DNA of 23,182 nt from positions 1 to 23,182 of the forward strand of contig CALGTV010000069.1 in NCBI GenBank assembly GCA_937902395.1, written 5' to 3'. Each line of letters begins with the position of its first letter. Within the stretch, counting starts at the first letter, position 1. This document shows, piece by piece, positions 16,043 through 23,133 of the stretch. The notes beneath the pieces are model-generated. The model was not told where the DNA came from. It saw only the letters and a program-made list of their open reading frames with translations, and did no database searches. The translations under genes were made by a program, and so were the position numbers. This DNA is from an uncultured Ruminococcus sp. (GTDB lineage Bacteria > Bacillota > Clostridia > Oscillospirales > Ruminococcaceae).

Positions 16043-16393
16043 ATGAACACAGATAAGATTTTAGCAGAATCAATTGCCAAGGATTACGTTTCAAAAGGAA
16101 GTTCAAAAATCGTAGCCTTGAAAAAACTTGACAGAAAAGCCAAACTACCTGCAACTATATTCACCTACACTTTAGGTATAATTTCATCACTGATTGCCGG
16201 CACAGGTATGTGTATCGCAATGCAGGTTATAGGTAGCGGTACAGGGGCTGTTGTTGCAGGAATAATCATTGGCACCATCGGTTTTATCGGCTGCGGTGTG
16301 AATTATCCCATTTACAAAAAATATCTTGAAAAATGCAAGTCAAAATATGCCTTTGAAATAGTTGAACTTGCAAAACAGATAAGTGAACAATAA
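16043..16393 (+). CDS. Conserved two-helix membrane protein
   Basis: This 116-residue protein starts at ATG 16043, eight bases after CAGGAGG; the frame is open upstream but without a better start. The N-terminal 35 residues are charged, with KIVALKKLDRKAKLP. Two transmembrane helices follow (about 36-58 and 66-88), joined by a short glycine-rich turn, then VNYPIYKKYLEKCKSKYAFEI and a charged tail. Similar proteins are widespread in Clostridia and are sometimes labelled dihydropteridine reductase; I see nothing in the sequence to support that activity. The TetR gene follows after 13 bases, so the pair is probably one unit. A TATACT lies upstream, near 15990, without a clear -35. The function is unknown. 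Confidence 0.8.
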   Translation: MNTDKILAESIAKDYVSKGSSKIVALKKLDRKAKLPATIFTYTLGIISSLIAGTGMCIAMQVIGSGTGAVVAGIIIGTIGFIGCGVNYPIYKKYLEKCKSKYAFEIVELAKQISEQ

Positions 16394-16406
16394 GAAGAGG
16401 TTCTCC

Positions 16407-17006
16407 GTGAATAAGTCAGAAAGTAAATATTTTAATACTGCAATAAAAATGGACAAAGCACTTATTTCTCTGCTTGAAAGAAAATCTTTTGAGTATATAA
16501 CAATAAGCGAAATATGCAGGGAAGCTCATGTCAATCGCTCAACATTTTATCTTCATTATGAAAATACCTGCGAATTACTTAATGAAGCAATGCAGTATAT
16601 ACTAAACAGCTTTCTTTCATATTTTACTGTTGATATCCAAAACTTTTCACACTCGAAATTGTCTCAATTAAACTACATTACAGAAGATTATTTGAATCCA
16701 TACTTATCATTTATAAAAGAAAATCGCCGGATTTTTTCAACTGCAATATCTAATTCAAAAGAATTTGGGTTTGAAAAAATATTCGCAAAAATGCATCAAA
16801 ATATATTTGACCCTATCCTTGAACGATTTCATTATCCAACAGAGGATAGAAAATATGTAATGCGCTATTATTTAAGCGGTATAAATGCCGTCGTAAACGA
16901 ATGGATAAAAGATGATTGTAAAAAATCAATTTCAAACATATCACAGATTATTCAGAAATGTATTTTCGGATTAAACGGCGAATTCACAATAACAGACAAT
17001 AAATAA
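16407..17006 (+). CDS. TetR/AcrR-family transcriptional regulator
   Basis: This 199-residue protein is taken to start at GTG 16407, six bases after AAGAGG; an earlier in-frame GTG at 16383 lies inside the upstream gene. The N-terminal DNA-binding domain contains KMDKALISLLERKSFEYITI, then SEICREAHVNRSTFYLHYE, the TetR recognition helix pattern. The C-terminal domain (about 65-195) is all-helical, with SFIKENRRIFSTAI and MRYYLSGINAVVNEWIKDDC, and resembles the TetR_C group found in DhaS-like regulators. It directly follows the membrane protein at 16043, so it probably controls that gene and itself. The ligand is unknown. Confidence 0.9.
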   Translation: MNKSESKYFNTAIKMDKALISLLERKSFEYITISEICREAHVNRSTFYLHYENTCELLNEAMQYILNSFLSYFTVDIQNFSHSKLSQLNYITEDYLNPYLSFIKENRRIFSTAISNSKEFGFEKIFAKMHQNIFDPILERFHYPTEDRKYVMRYYLSGINAVVNEWIKDDCKKSISNISQIIQKCIFGLNGEFTITDNK

Positions 17007-17045
17007 AAAATCGAGGATTTCCATATCTGAATCCTCGATTTTTTT
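17005..17045. terminator. Bidirectional terminator between the TetR gene and prs
   Basis: AATCGAGGATT (17009-17019) pairs perfectly with AATCCTCGATT (17030-17040) across a 10-base loop. Six A precede it and a run of seven T (17039-17045) ends it, so it can work on both strands for the converging genes. Confidence 0.92.
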
Positions 17046-17053
17046 ATTATTTA

Positions 17054-18193
17054 TTACTTTCTGTTTTTCAGAAGCGCTTCGATCTTTGCATGGGGATCAA
17101 GAATCTTGCTTATGGAAACGTCATGATTGATAGCTTCAATAAAGTATGCAATATACTTAGCAACATCAACTTCATGGAACCATGGTCTGCTGAGAAGCTC
17201 AGGTGAACGGTATGTAAGATTTGTACCGAGCACACCACTGATTATGCCCTCCTCATATGCCTTATCAAACTTTTCAAGTCCATTTGTAAAGATTGTATAT
17301 GTAGCATATGTAAAGATTCTGTTTGCTTTTTTCTTTTTAAGATTATAAGCAAGGTCAAGCATGGATTCGCCTGATGAAATTATATCATCAGCAACGAAAA
17401 TATCCTTGCCCTCAACAGGATTTCCGAGATACTCATGAGCAACAATGGGATTTCTTCCGTTTACAATTGTGGAGTAATCACGTCTCTTGTAGAACATACC
17501 CATATCAACACCAAGAACAGAAGCATAGTACATATTTCTGTTAAGTGCACCTTCATCAGGTGAAACAACCATGAATTTATCTTTTGAAAGATCAATATCC
17601 TTTATATCACGGAGGAGGCACTTGAGAACCTGATATGTAGGCATAACATTATCAAATCCCATAAGTGGAACAGCGTTCTGTACTCTGGGGTCATGAGCGT
17701 CAAATGTTACGATATTTGATACTCCCATAGCCTCCAGTTCCTGCAATGCACAAGCACAGTCAAGTGATTCACGATAGCTTCTGCGGTGCTGACGGCCACC
17801 ATAAAGGATAGGCATAATAACATTGATACGATTTGCCTTACCGGACGCAGCCTGGATGATACGCTTTAAATCTTGGAAATGGTCATCGGGGGACATTGCA
17901 TTTTCCATGCCAAAATAATTGTACTTTATGTTATAATTGCCTACGTCAACAATGATGAAAAGATCCTTTCCACGTACAGTGGACTTGATAAGTCCCTTTC
18001 CGTCGCCTGATGAGAAACGGGGACATTCTGCTTCAATAAGGAAGCTGTCATCCTCGTATCCTGCTGCTTTTGACCAGTCAACAAGATAATCGTTAATCTT
18101 GGCACCAAGCTCAGTGATACTGCTCATAGCAATGATTCCGATAGGTGCAGCGCTTATCTCACTGCTGAATAAATTTCCTCCGAATGGTGACAT
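17054..18193 (-). CDS. prs: Ribose-phosphate pyrophosphokinase, long divergent form
   Basis: This 379-residue protein starts at ATG 18193, nine bases after AGAGGAG. It should make PRPP from ribose 5-phosphate and ATP for nucleotide, His and Trp synthesis. Class I features are present but altered: MPILYGGRQHRRSYRESLD in place of the PYxxYARQDRK block, TFDAHDPRVQNAVP with His167, FYKRRDYSTIVNGRNPI with the flexible-loop KRR at 236-238, and PRPP loop VADDIISSGESMLD (267-280) where the usual form is VDDMIDTAGT. It is about 60 residues longer than typical Prs, with an N-terminal extension. Such long forms occur in Clostridia, and it may be the only Prs of the cell or a paralogue. It lies downstream of ppa, separated by an inverted-repeat element. 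Confidence 0.88.
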   Translation of the reverse strand: MSPFGGNLFSSEISAAPIGIIAMSSITELGAKINDYLVDWSKAAGYEDDSFLIEAECPRFSSGDGKGLIKSTVRGKDLFIIVDVGNYNIKYNYFGMENAMSPDDHFQDLKRIIQAASGKANRINVIMPILYGGRQHRRSYRESLDCACALQELEAMGVSNIVTFDAHDPRVQNAVPLMGFDNVMPTYQVLKCLLRDIKDIDLSKDKFMVVSPDEGALNRNMYYASVLGVDMGMFYKRRDYSTIVNGRNPIVAHEYLGNPVEGKDIFVADDIISSGESMLDLAYNLKKKKANRIFTYATYTIFTNGLEKFDKAYEEGIISGVLGTNLTYRSPELLSRPWFHEVDVAKYIAYFIEAINHDVSISKILDPHAKIEALLKNRK

Positions 18194-18232
18194 ACGTAAT
18201 AACTCCTCTTTAATTAATTATCTTATATTTTT

Positions 18233-18399
18233 AAGGCTCCTCTAAAAACCGAAACACAAGCAAAATTTTGCATATGACAAATATCAGCTACAGAGCGACA
18301 ACCCACAGTAATACTTGATGTATTGCAAGGTTTGACAACGCAGTAAATGATATTCAATATAGAAATTTCGCCGCGAAAGAAATTTTTAGAGGTTCCCTT
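18233..18399. mobile_element. About 167-bp MITE-like element of a second family
   Basis: The ends carry a perfect 10-base inverted repeat, CCTCTAAAAA (18239-18248) with TTTTTAGAGG (18383-18392). It extends outward imperfectly as AAGGCT on the left and TTCCCTT on the right. An inner pair AATATC (18280-18285) with GATATT (18349-18354) lets it fold. There is no open frame of note and no similarity to the element at 5414. It fills most of the 18194-18431 gap between ppa and prs. A clear target duplication is not visible. Confidence 0.6.
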
Positions 18400-18431
18400 C
18401 AGACGATTCATGTAAAACCGTCTTAAAACCT

Positions 18432-18965
18432 TTATTTGCAGAAATTCTCAATATAGCTTTCAATGTCCTTAGCTATAATCTTCTTTGCTGATTTGGCGTG
18501 ACCGAACTCATTCACAACAGTGGTCTTGCTTTCGAGTTCCTTGTATACAGTGAAGAAATGACGCATTTCATCAAAAATATGTTTCGGAAGCTCTTCTATA
18601 TCTTTATACATATTATAATTTGGGTCATCGACAGGAACAGCTATGATTTTGTTATCCTCACGGTCATTGTCCATCATGCGCATAACACCAATAGGATAGC
18701 ATTTAACCAACGTAAGAGGCATAAGCTTTTCCGAACAAAGAACAAGAACATCTAACGGGTCATTATCATCGGAATAGGTACGTGGAATAAAACCATAATT
18801 TGCAGGATAATGAGTTGAAGTGTGAAGAATACGATCCATTTTTATAAATCCCGTTTCCTTATCAAGTTCATATTTAATTTTACTTCCTTTGCTGATTTCA
18901 ATAACAGCGTAAAAAGTATCCGGATTAATTCTTTTTGGGTTTATATCATGCCAGATATTTCTCAT
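18432..18965 (-). CDS. ppa: Family I inorganic pyrophosphatase
   Basis: This 177-residue cytosolic enzyme hydrolyses pyrophosphate to phosphate, pulling biosynthetic reactions forward. ATG 18965 follows GGAGCG. The metal-binding core is intact: DDNDPLDVLVL with Asp67, Asp69 and Asp72, and MMDNDREDNKIIAVP with Asp99 and Asp104, corresponding to the E. coli set Asp65, 67, 70, 97 and 102. The N-terminal YELDKETGFIKMDRIL and HYPANYGFIPRTY are the substrate-binding strands. The length is normal. Soluble family I rather than family II in a Firmicute is notable but known in Ruminococcaceae. It has its own promoter at 19020-19047. Confidence 0.95.
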   Translation of the reverse strand: MRNIWHDINPKRINPDTFYAVIEISKGSKIKYELDKETGFIKMDRILHTSTHYPANYGFIPRTYSDDNDPLDVLVLCSEKLMPLTLVKCYPIGVMRMMDNDREDNKIIAVPVDDPNYNMYKDIEELPKHIFDEMRHFFTVYKELESKTTVVNEFGHAKSAKKIIAKDIESYIENFCK

Positions 18966-19019
18966 TTATTACGCTCCATTTCCGAAAATATTCTAAAAAT
19001 CAAACATTCCCTACATAAT

Positions 19020-19047
19020 AGTATAACATATTTTTGACTTTTGTCAA
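19020..19047 (-). promoter_or_regulatory. Sigma-A promoter of ppa
   Basis: Read on the minus strand, TTGACA (19047-19042) and TATACT (19025-19020) are 16 bases apart. The -35 box is part of an inverted repeat TTTGTC (19040-19045) and GACAAA (19052-19057). It overlaps a second palindrome at 19053-19067. Confidence 0.65.
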
Positions 19048-19067
19048 TATCGACAAAGCGGCTTTGT
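19040..19067. promoter_or_regulatory. Overlapping palindromes, candidate operator
   Basis: ACAAAGC (19053-19059) and GCTTTGT (19061-19067) form a perfect 15-base palindrome with one central base. It overlaps TTTGTC/GACAAA (19040-19057), which covers the ppa -35 box. The other 18966-19361 sequence is AT-rich and holds the next promoter; I see no gene in it. Confidence 0.4.
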
Positions 19068-19250
19068 TGAATTTCGGCTAAATGACGAATTTTATTGATT
19101 TTTGACATAATTTTTTTGGATTTTAAAGCAATTCGCACAATTAAAATAGAATAATTTATTGGCTGTGAAATAATTATATAATTCTACAGCTCGTATAATT
19201 AGATGAATTGAATATTAATTTTGTTAAAGAAATTAAAATTGCAAAAACTA

Positions 19251-19279
19251 TTGATTTTTTTGTTTATTTGTTGTATAAT
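19251..19279 (+). promoter_or_regulatory. Promoter of the LacI-GGDEF gene
   Basis: TTGATT (19251-19256) and TATAAT (19274-19279) are 17 bases apart. The leader is about 75 bases, mostly T-rich, and ends in AGGAGG (19348-19353). Confidence 0.65.
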
Positions 19280-19361
19280 ATTTATAGATGTTATGTTGAT
19301 GTGTTTTTTTATTGTGAATTTTTTATAATTCATTTCGTTTTTAATATAGGAGGTGAATTTG

Positions 19362-21293
19362 TTGATAAAGAGAAAAATTGCTGTTATCGTTGCAGGAATA
19401 GATGAAACCTATCAAAGCAGTATACTCAACGGAATACGAGTAGCCGCATCAAAATTAAATTTCGATTGTTATACATTCGTTTCATTCACTGGCATGAAAG
19501 ATAATCACGGTCATGACGCAGGTGAAATGAATATTTTTAAGCTTCCTGATTTCAATAGCTTCGACGGTGCTATTCTTCTTACCAATACTATAGATTGTCC
19601 ACCTGTTGTCGATGATATACTATCACGTATAAAAAATGCAGGAATTCCTGCCGTAAGTATGGATAACGATGTTGAAGGACTTATACATATCGGAATTGAT
19701 AACCATTCCGCAATGAAAGAAATAACAGAACATTTTATAAATGTGCATGAATTCACCAAATTCAATTATATTTCAGGTCCATTAGACAATCCTGAAAGCG
19801 CTGACAGAATAGAAGCTTTTCGCGAAGTACTCGATGAACACGGACTTAATATCGAATCCGAACGTATATACTATGGTGATTTCCGCAGTGATTCTGGCAG
19901 AGAGGCTATTGATTTTTTCTTGAAAAGCGATCAGGAATTGCCTCAAGCTATAATATGTGCCAATGATGTAATGGCAGTTTCTGCTGTAAATCAACTTCAT
20001 ACAGCAGGCATAAAAGTTCCTGACGATGTAGCCGTATCAGGATTTGATGATGTTTTTGACAGATACAATCTAAGAGTTGAGCTTACTTCTGTAAAACGTC
20101 CCCTTGTTCATTCTGGAGAACTCGCCTGCGAAATGCTTTACAATAAATTTAATAATTCGCTACAAAGTGAAAGTATGATGCTCAATATGTCTGCAAAATT
20201 CACTGAAAGCTGTGGATGTAAAAAATGTAGAACTCATGAAGTAATTGCATATAAAGAAGCTAATATTGCAAACTTTAATCGCATAGAATTGAATAATCAT
20301 TACATGTCTATGTTTAATAGTCTCGCATGTGCTCTCAGCAGTGCAGATAATTTAAAAAACTATATTGATTCGTTAAAAAGCTTTGTAAAATTTATAAATC
20401 CTGGTGAATTTTACTTTTGCCTTAACAAAAACTGGGATTTTCAGTTCAAGGATATAGTTGTAGATATTTCAGAAGATGAAATAATTCCAGAAAAATACGA
20501 ACATGAAATTACAGTTTCAATAGCATATATTAACGGAGAATTTTACAATGTCCCTGAAATAACTATAGATAAAATACTGCCTGACATTGCGAATAATTCA
20601 AAAAATTCAAAGTATTATTACATAGTTCCTCTACATTTTCGCCAACGTTGTTTCGGATATCTTGCAATAAATGACTGTCCCCTTTCTCTTCACAATGCCC
20701 TTTTTCAAGCTTGGTGCATAACAATTAATAATTCGCTGGAAAATATACGGAAAATCAACGCTCTTGACAGTGCCGTACAAAAACTGAAAAACTTGTATAT
20801 ACAGGACACATTCTCCGGCATATACAACCGCAACGGTTTTGTAAATGCCACCAATGATGTTTTCAGAGATTGTGCAAAAACTTCACGAAATGTTATGCTT
20901 ATGTTCCTTGACCTTGATGGATTGAAAGTTATAAACGATACCTATGGTCATGCCGTAGGTGATGAAGCTATTCGCGCAATTGCAAGCATACTAGACAATA
21001 CATGTGTTAATAAAGAGATTTACTGTCGTTTTGGCGGGGATGAATTTATCGTATTTGCAGCTGACTATAGCGACGAAGATGCTCAGGCTTTGACAGCAAA
21101 TATTCAAAAAAATATCTGTCTATATAACAATACATCCCAAAGTGATTACATATTGTCAGCTTCTACAGGATATGTTATTGCTGTACCAAAAGTTGATGAA
21201 GACTTGTTCAGATTCGTAACCGAAGCTGATAAGAAAATGTACGAAACAAAGCGTGAAAAAAAATCCAAATATCTAAGAAATGAAACATATTGA
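19362..21293 (+). CDS. LacI-type sensor fused to a GGDEF diguanylate cyclase, cytoplasmic
   Basis: The start is most likely TTG 19362, eight bases after AGGAGG; TTG 19359 is possible and GTG 19353 overlaps the binding site. The 643 residues begin directly in a periplasmic-binding-protein fold (about 4-275) of LacI/GalR sensor type: KIAVIVAGIDETYQSSILNGI, FDGAILLTN, GLIHIGIDNHSA, AIICANDVMAVSA and VPDDVAVSGFDD. There is no helix-turn-helix, signal peptide or membrane helix. ESCGCKKC (Cys284, 286, 289) marks the junction. A GAF-like middle region follows (about 300-460), then a GGDEF domain with LDLDGLKVINDTYGHAVGDEA and RFGGDEF (GGDEF at 558-562). The active site is complete, so it should make cyclic di-GMP from GTP. 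The RxxD inhibitory site appears replaced by VxxE. It probably links a sugar signal to c-di-GMP; the ligand is unknown. Confidence 0.9.
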   Translation: MIKRKIAVIVAGIDETYQSSILNGIRVAASKLNFDCYTFVSFTGMKDNHGHDAGEMNIFKLPDFNSFDGAILLTNTIDCPPVVDDILSRIKNAGIPAVSMDNDVEGLIHIGIDNHSAMKEITEHFINVHEFTKFNYISGPLDNPESADRIEAFREVLDEHGLNIESERIYYGDFRSDSGREAIDFFLKSDQELPQAIICANDVMAVSAVNQLHTAGIKVPDDVAVSGFDDVFDRYNLRVELTSVKRPLVHSGELACEMLYNKFNNSLQSESMMLNMSAKFTESCGCKKCRTHEVIAYKEANIANFNRIELNNHYMSMFNSLACALSSADNLKNYIDSLKSFVKFINPGEFYFCLNKNWDFQFKDIVVDISEDEIIPEKYEHEITVSIAYINGEFYNVPEITIDKILPDIANNSKNSKYYYIVPLHFRQRCFGYLAINDCPLSLHNALFQAWCITINNSLENIRKINALDSAVQKLKNLYIQDTFSGIYNRNGFVNATNDVFRDCAKTSRNVMLMFLDLDGLKVINDTYGHAVGDEAIRAIASILDNTCVNKEIYCRFGGDEFIVFAADYSDEDAQALTANIQKNICLYNNTSQSDYILSASTGYVIAVPKVDEDLFRFVTEADKKMYETKREKKSKYLRNETY

Positions 21294-21320
21294 TTTAACT
21301 TTTAAAGGTTTATCAAATCT

Positions 21321-21359
21321 AATCCCTATTGAAATCAAAACAATAGGGATTATTTTATT
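21321..21359 (+). terminator. Intrinsic terminator of the LacI-GGDEF gene
   Basis: AATCCCTATTG (21321-21331) pairs perfectly with CAATAGGGATT (21341-21351) across a nine-base loop, followed by the T-rich ATTTTATTT. Confidence 0.8.
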
Positions 21360-21461
21360 TATGTATATAAAACATAATATTTATCTTATTGGCGAATTAG
21401 ACAAATAAACTGATATGATTGGTGATATATTACAAAATTATTTGCTATTGTAAATATTTTC

Positions 21462-21490
21462 TTGCCTTTTTTTAAGAAATATGCTATAAT
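21462..21490 (+). promoter_or_regulatory. Promoter of the second LRR gene
   Basis: TTGCCT (21462-21467) and TATAAT (21485-21490) are 17 bases apart. The leader to ATG 21545 is about 48 bases. Confidence 0.65.
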
Positions 21491-21544
21491 TATATTGATG
21501 TAATTATTATTTTTTAAATTTTTACCCTATGAGGTGTATATAAG

Positions 21545-23092
21545 ATGAAGGTAAACAAAATTGTTAGAGTACATAAAGCTGCTAAAGGTGATTCTGAAAT
21601 CAAGAAACAAAGTAGTATGATTACCACTACAAATTCAGTTGTGTCAGAAGAAACAGCAGAAAAAAATGTAGAAATCGCAAAATCGGAAACAAAAAACCAA
21701 GAAAAAGCTAAAGATTCACCTAAAAAAGAAGTAATGACTCAAGAAAAAACAAAGGACTCTCCTAAAAACGAAGCAAAAACTCAAGAAATAACCAAGGATT
21801 CTCCTAAAAACGAAGTAATAACCCAAGAAAAAACAAAAGAATCTCTTAAAAATATGGAAAAAGACGAGGAACACCTCCAAAAACAAACCAAATACGAGAA
21901 CGAAAACAAAGCAATTATTCAAGAAGAAATCAATATTATAATTCCTGCCGAGAAAAAATGCACAAATGACATCATGCCTGAGGCATTCATAGAAAATCCA
22001 ACTGACAATAAAAAATCGATCAACATCAACGAAATTGTAAAGAATCCTCCCAAAAGGAGAGAAATGCTTGAAATACCGCTTCCGGAAAAGACTGAAAAGA
22101 AGCAGGAAAATAATATCAAGCCTCCTATTGTGGTAATACAGGAAAAGAAAATTATTGATAAAAAATCAACAAAATCCCAGATAAGCCGCGAAAAATTTGT
22201 TGAACTTTATAATGATAAAGATATCGAACAGGTTGAGACTGTCGAAATCGATGATATTAACAATATGGCTCTTGGCAAGAACGGGACTCTCCTTATAAAG
22301 TACATTGGCACAAACGAAGTTGTACATATCCCCGACACGATCACGACAATAGGCAAATATGCATTTAGAGGTAACAAATCGGCAAAAACAATTATAATGT
22401 CTGATAGTGTAAAAATTATCGACCGTTTCGCATTTGCCCACTGTGTAAATCTCGAGGAGATTATTTTCTCCAAAAACCTTGAAACAATAGGTGAAAATGC
22501 ATTTCTGAAATGCCAGAGAATCAAGGAGCTTAATTTTCCTAATTCTCTTAAAACTATCTCAAAAGGCGCATTTGGCAGATGCAGTTCAGTGCGCAAACTT
22601 ATTTTTCCTCCACAAATCAAGCGCATCAGCGACCTTTCATTCTATGCTTGCCGAAATCTTAATCGTGTAGTTATTTCTGACAATATCGAAGCTATCGGCA
22701 ACGCTGCATTTTCTGAATGCTATGGCTTAAAGAAAATAATAATAGGTGATTCTGTCACTTCGATCGGTGAAAGCTCATTTTCATGGTGTAAATCTCTTGA
22801 GGAAATCACTATCCCCCAGTCAGTTAAATCAATTGGCAGCTGGGCATTTTACGGCTGCGGAAGGCTTACTGATATAAAACTTAGTGTTCAGACAAAGGAT
22901 ATACGAGATGACGCGTTTTATGGCTGCGAAAATATTTTCAATATAAAAATCGCCGAATTCGAAGGTGTTGACTATAATCAGACCAATATCAAGAAAGGTC
23001 ATAAGCTTACACTGAAAATACTCAAGCAGGTGAATCGGAACAGAGCGGAGCGTTATGCACGTGAACACGGCATCAGCACAATGTTTATATAA
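21545..23092 (+). CDS. BspA-like LRR protein with a charged repetitive N-terminal region
   Basis: This 515-residue protein starts at ATG 21545 after GAGGTG. It has no signal peptide, membrane helix or sorting motif, so it is probably cytosolic. Residues 1-230 are Lys/Glu-rich and likely disordered. They include four 14-residue tandem repeats at 51-106 on the pattern TQEKTKDSPKNEV. Residues 240-490 are about ten BspA-type LRR_5 repeats of 23 residues (AFxxCxxLxxIxIPxxVxxIG), for example SSFSWCKSLEEITIPQSVKSIG. The tail is basic and amphipathic, with KKGHKLTLKILKQVNRNRAERY. The LRR entry resembles the zinc-ribbon protein at 13101-13850, so the two are likely paralogues. LRR_5 arrays bind proteins; no partner is known here. 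It has its own promoter and terminator. Confidence 0.85.
   Translation: MKVNKIVRVHKAAKGDSEIKKQSSMITTTNSVVSEETAEKNVEIAKSETKNQEKAKDSPKKEVMTQEKTKDSPKNEAKTQEITKDSPKNEVITQEKTKESLKNMEKDEEHLQKQTKYENENKAIIQEEINIIIPAEKKCTNDIMPEAFIENPTDNKKSININEIVKNPPKRREMLEIPLPEKTEKKQENNIKPPIVVIQEKKIIDKKSTKSQISREKFVELYNDKDIEQVETVEIDDINNMALGKNGTLLIKYIGTNEVVHIPDTITTIGKYAFRGNKSAKTIIMSDSVKIIDRFAFAHCVNLEEIIFSKNLETIGENAFLKCQRIKELNFPNSLKTISKGAFGRCSSVRKLIFPPQIKRISDLSFYACRNLNRVVISDNIEAIGNAAFSECYGLKKIIIGDSVTSIGESSFSWCKSLEEITIPQSVKSIGSWAFYGCGRLTDIKLSVQTKDIRDDAFYGCENIFNIKIAEFEGVDYNQTNIKKGHKLTLKILKQVNRNRAERYAREHGISTMFI
21695..21862 (+). repeat. Four tandem 42-bp repeats inside the LRR gene
   Basis: Four consecutive 42-base units each encode 14 residues around TQEKTKDSPKNEV. 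The second and third units are closest; the first and last have drifted. Being in frame, copy-number change would alter only the linker length. Confidence 0.85.
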
Positions 23093-23098
23093 CAATAT

Positions 23099-23131
23099 AA
23101 GGGTATCGGCTTCAATCCGATACCCTTTTTT
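23099..23131 (+). terminator. Intrinsic terminator of the second LRR gene
   Basis: AAGGGTATCGG (23099-23109) pairs perfectly with CCGATACCCTT (23117-23127) across a seven-base loop and runs into a tract of six T. Confidence 0.92.
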
Positions 23132-23133
23132 AA

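Noticed and set aside
16043..16393. Dihydropteridine reductase annotation for the membrane protein
   Set aside because: No nucleotide-binding or catalytic motif is present in this 116-residue two-helix protein.
19353..19361. GTG at 19353 as the start of the LacI-GGDEF protein
   Set aside because: It overlaps the AGGAGG ribosome binding site; TTG at 19362 is spaced correctly.
21321..21351. Third copy of the MITE-like end (CTAATCCCTATTG)
   Set aside because: Similarity is limited to AATCCCT, and the structure is a normal terminator at the expected place after a gene.
21695..21862. Tandem repeats as a CRISPR array
   Set aside because: Units are contiguous, in frame and encode a protein repeat; there are no spacers.
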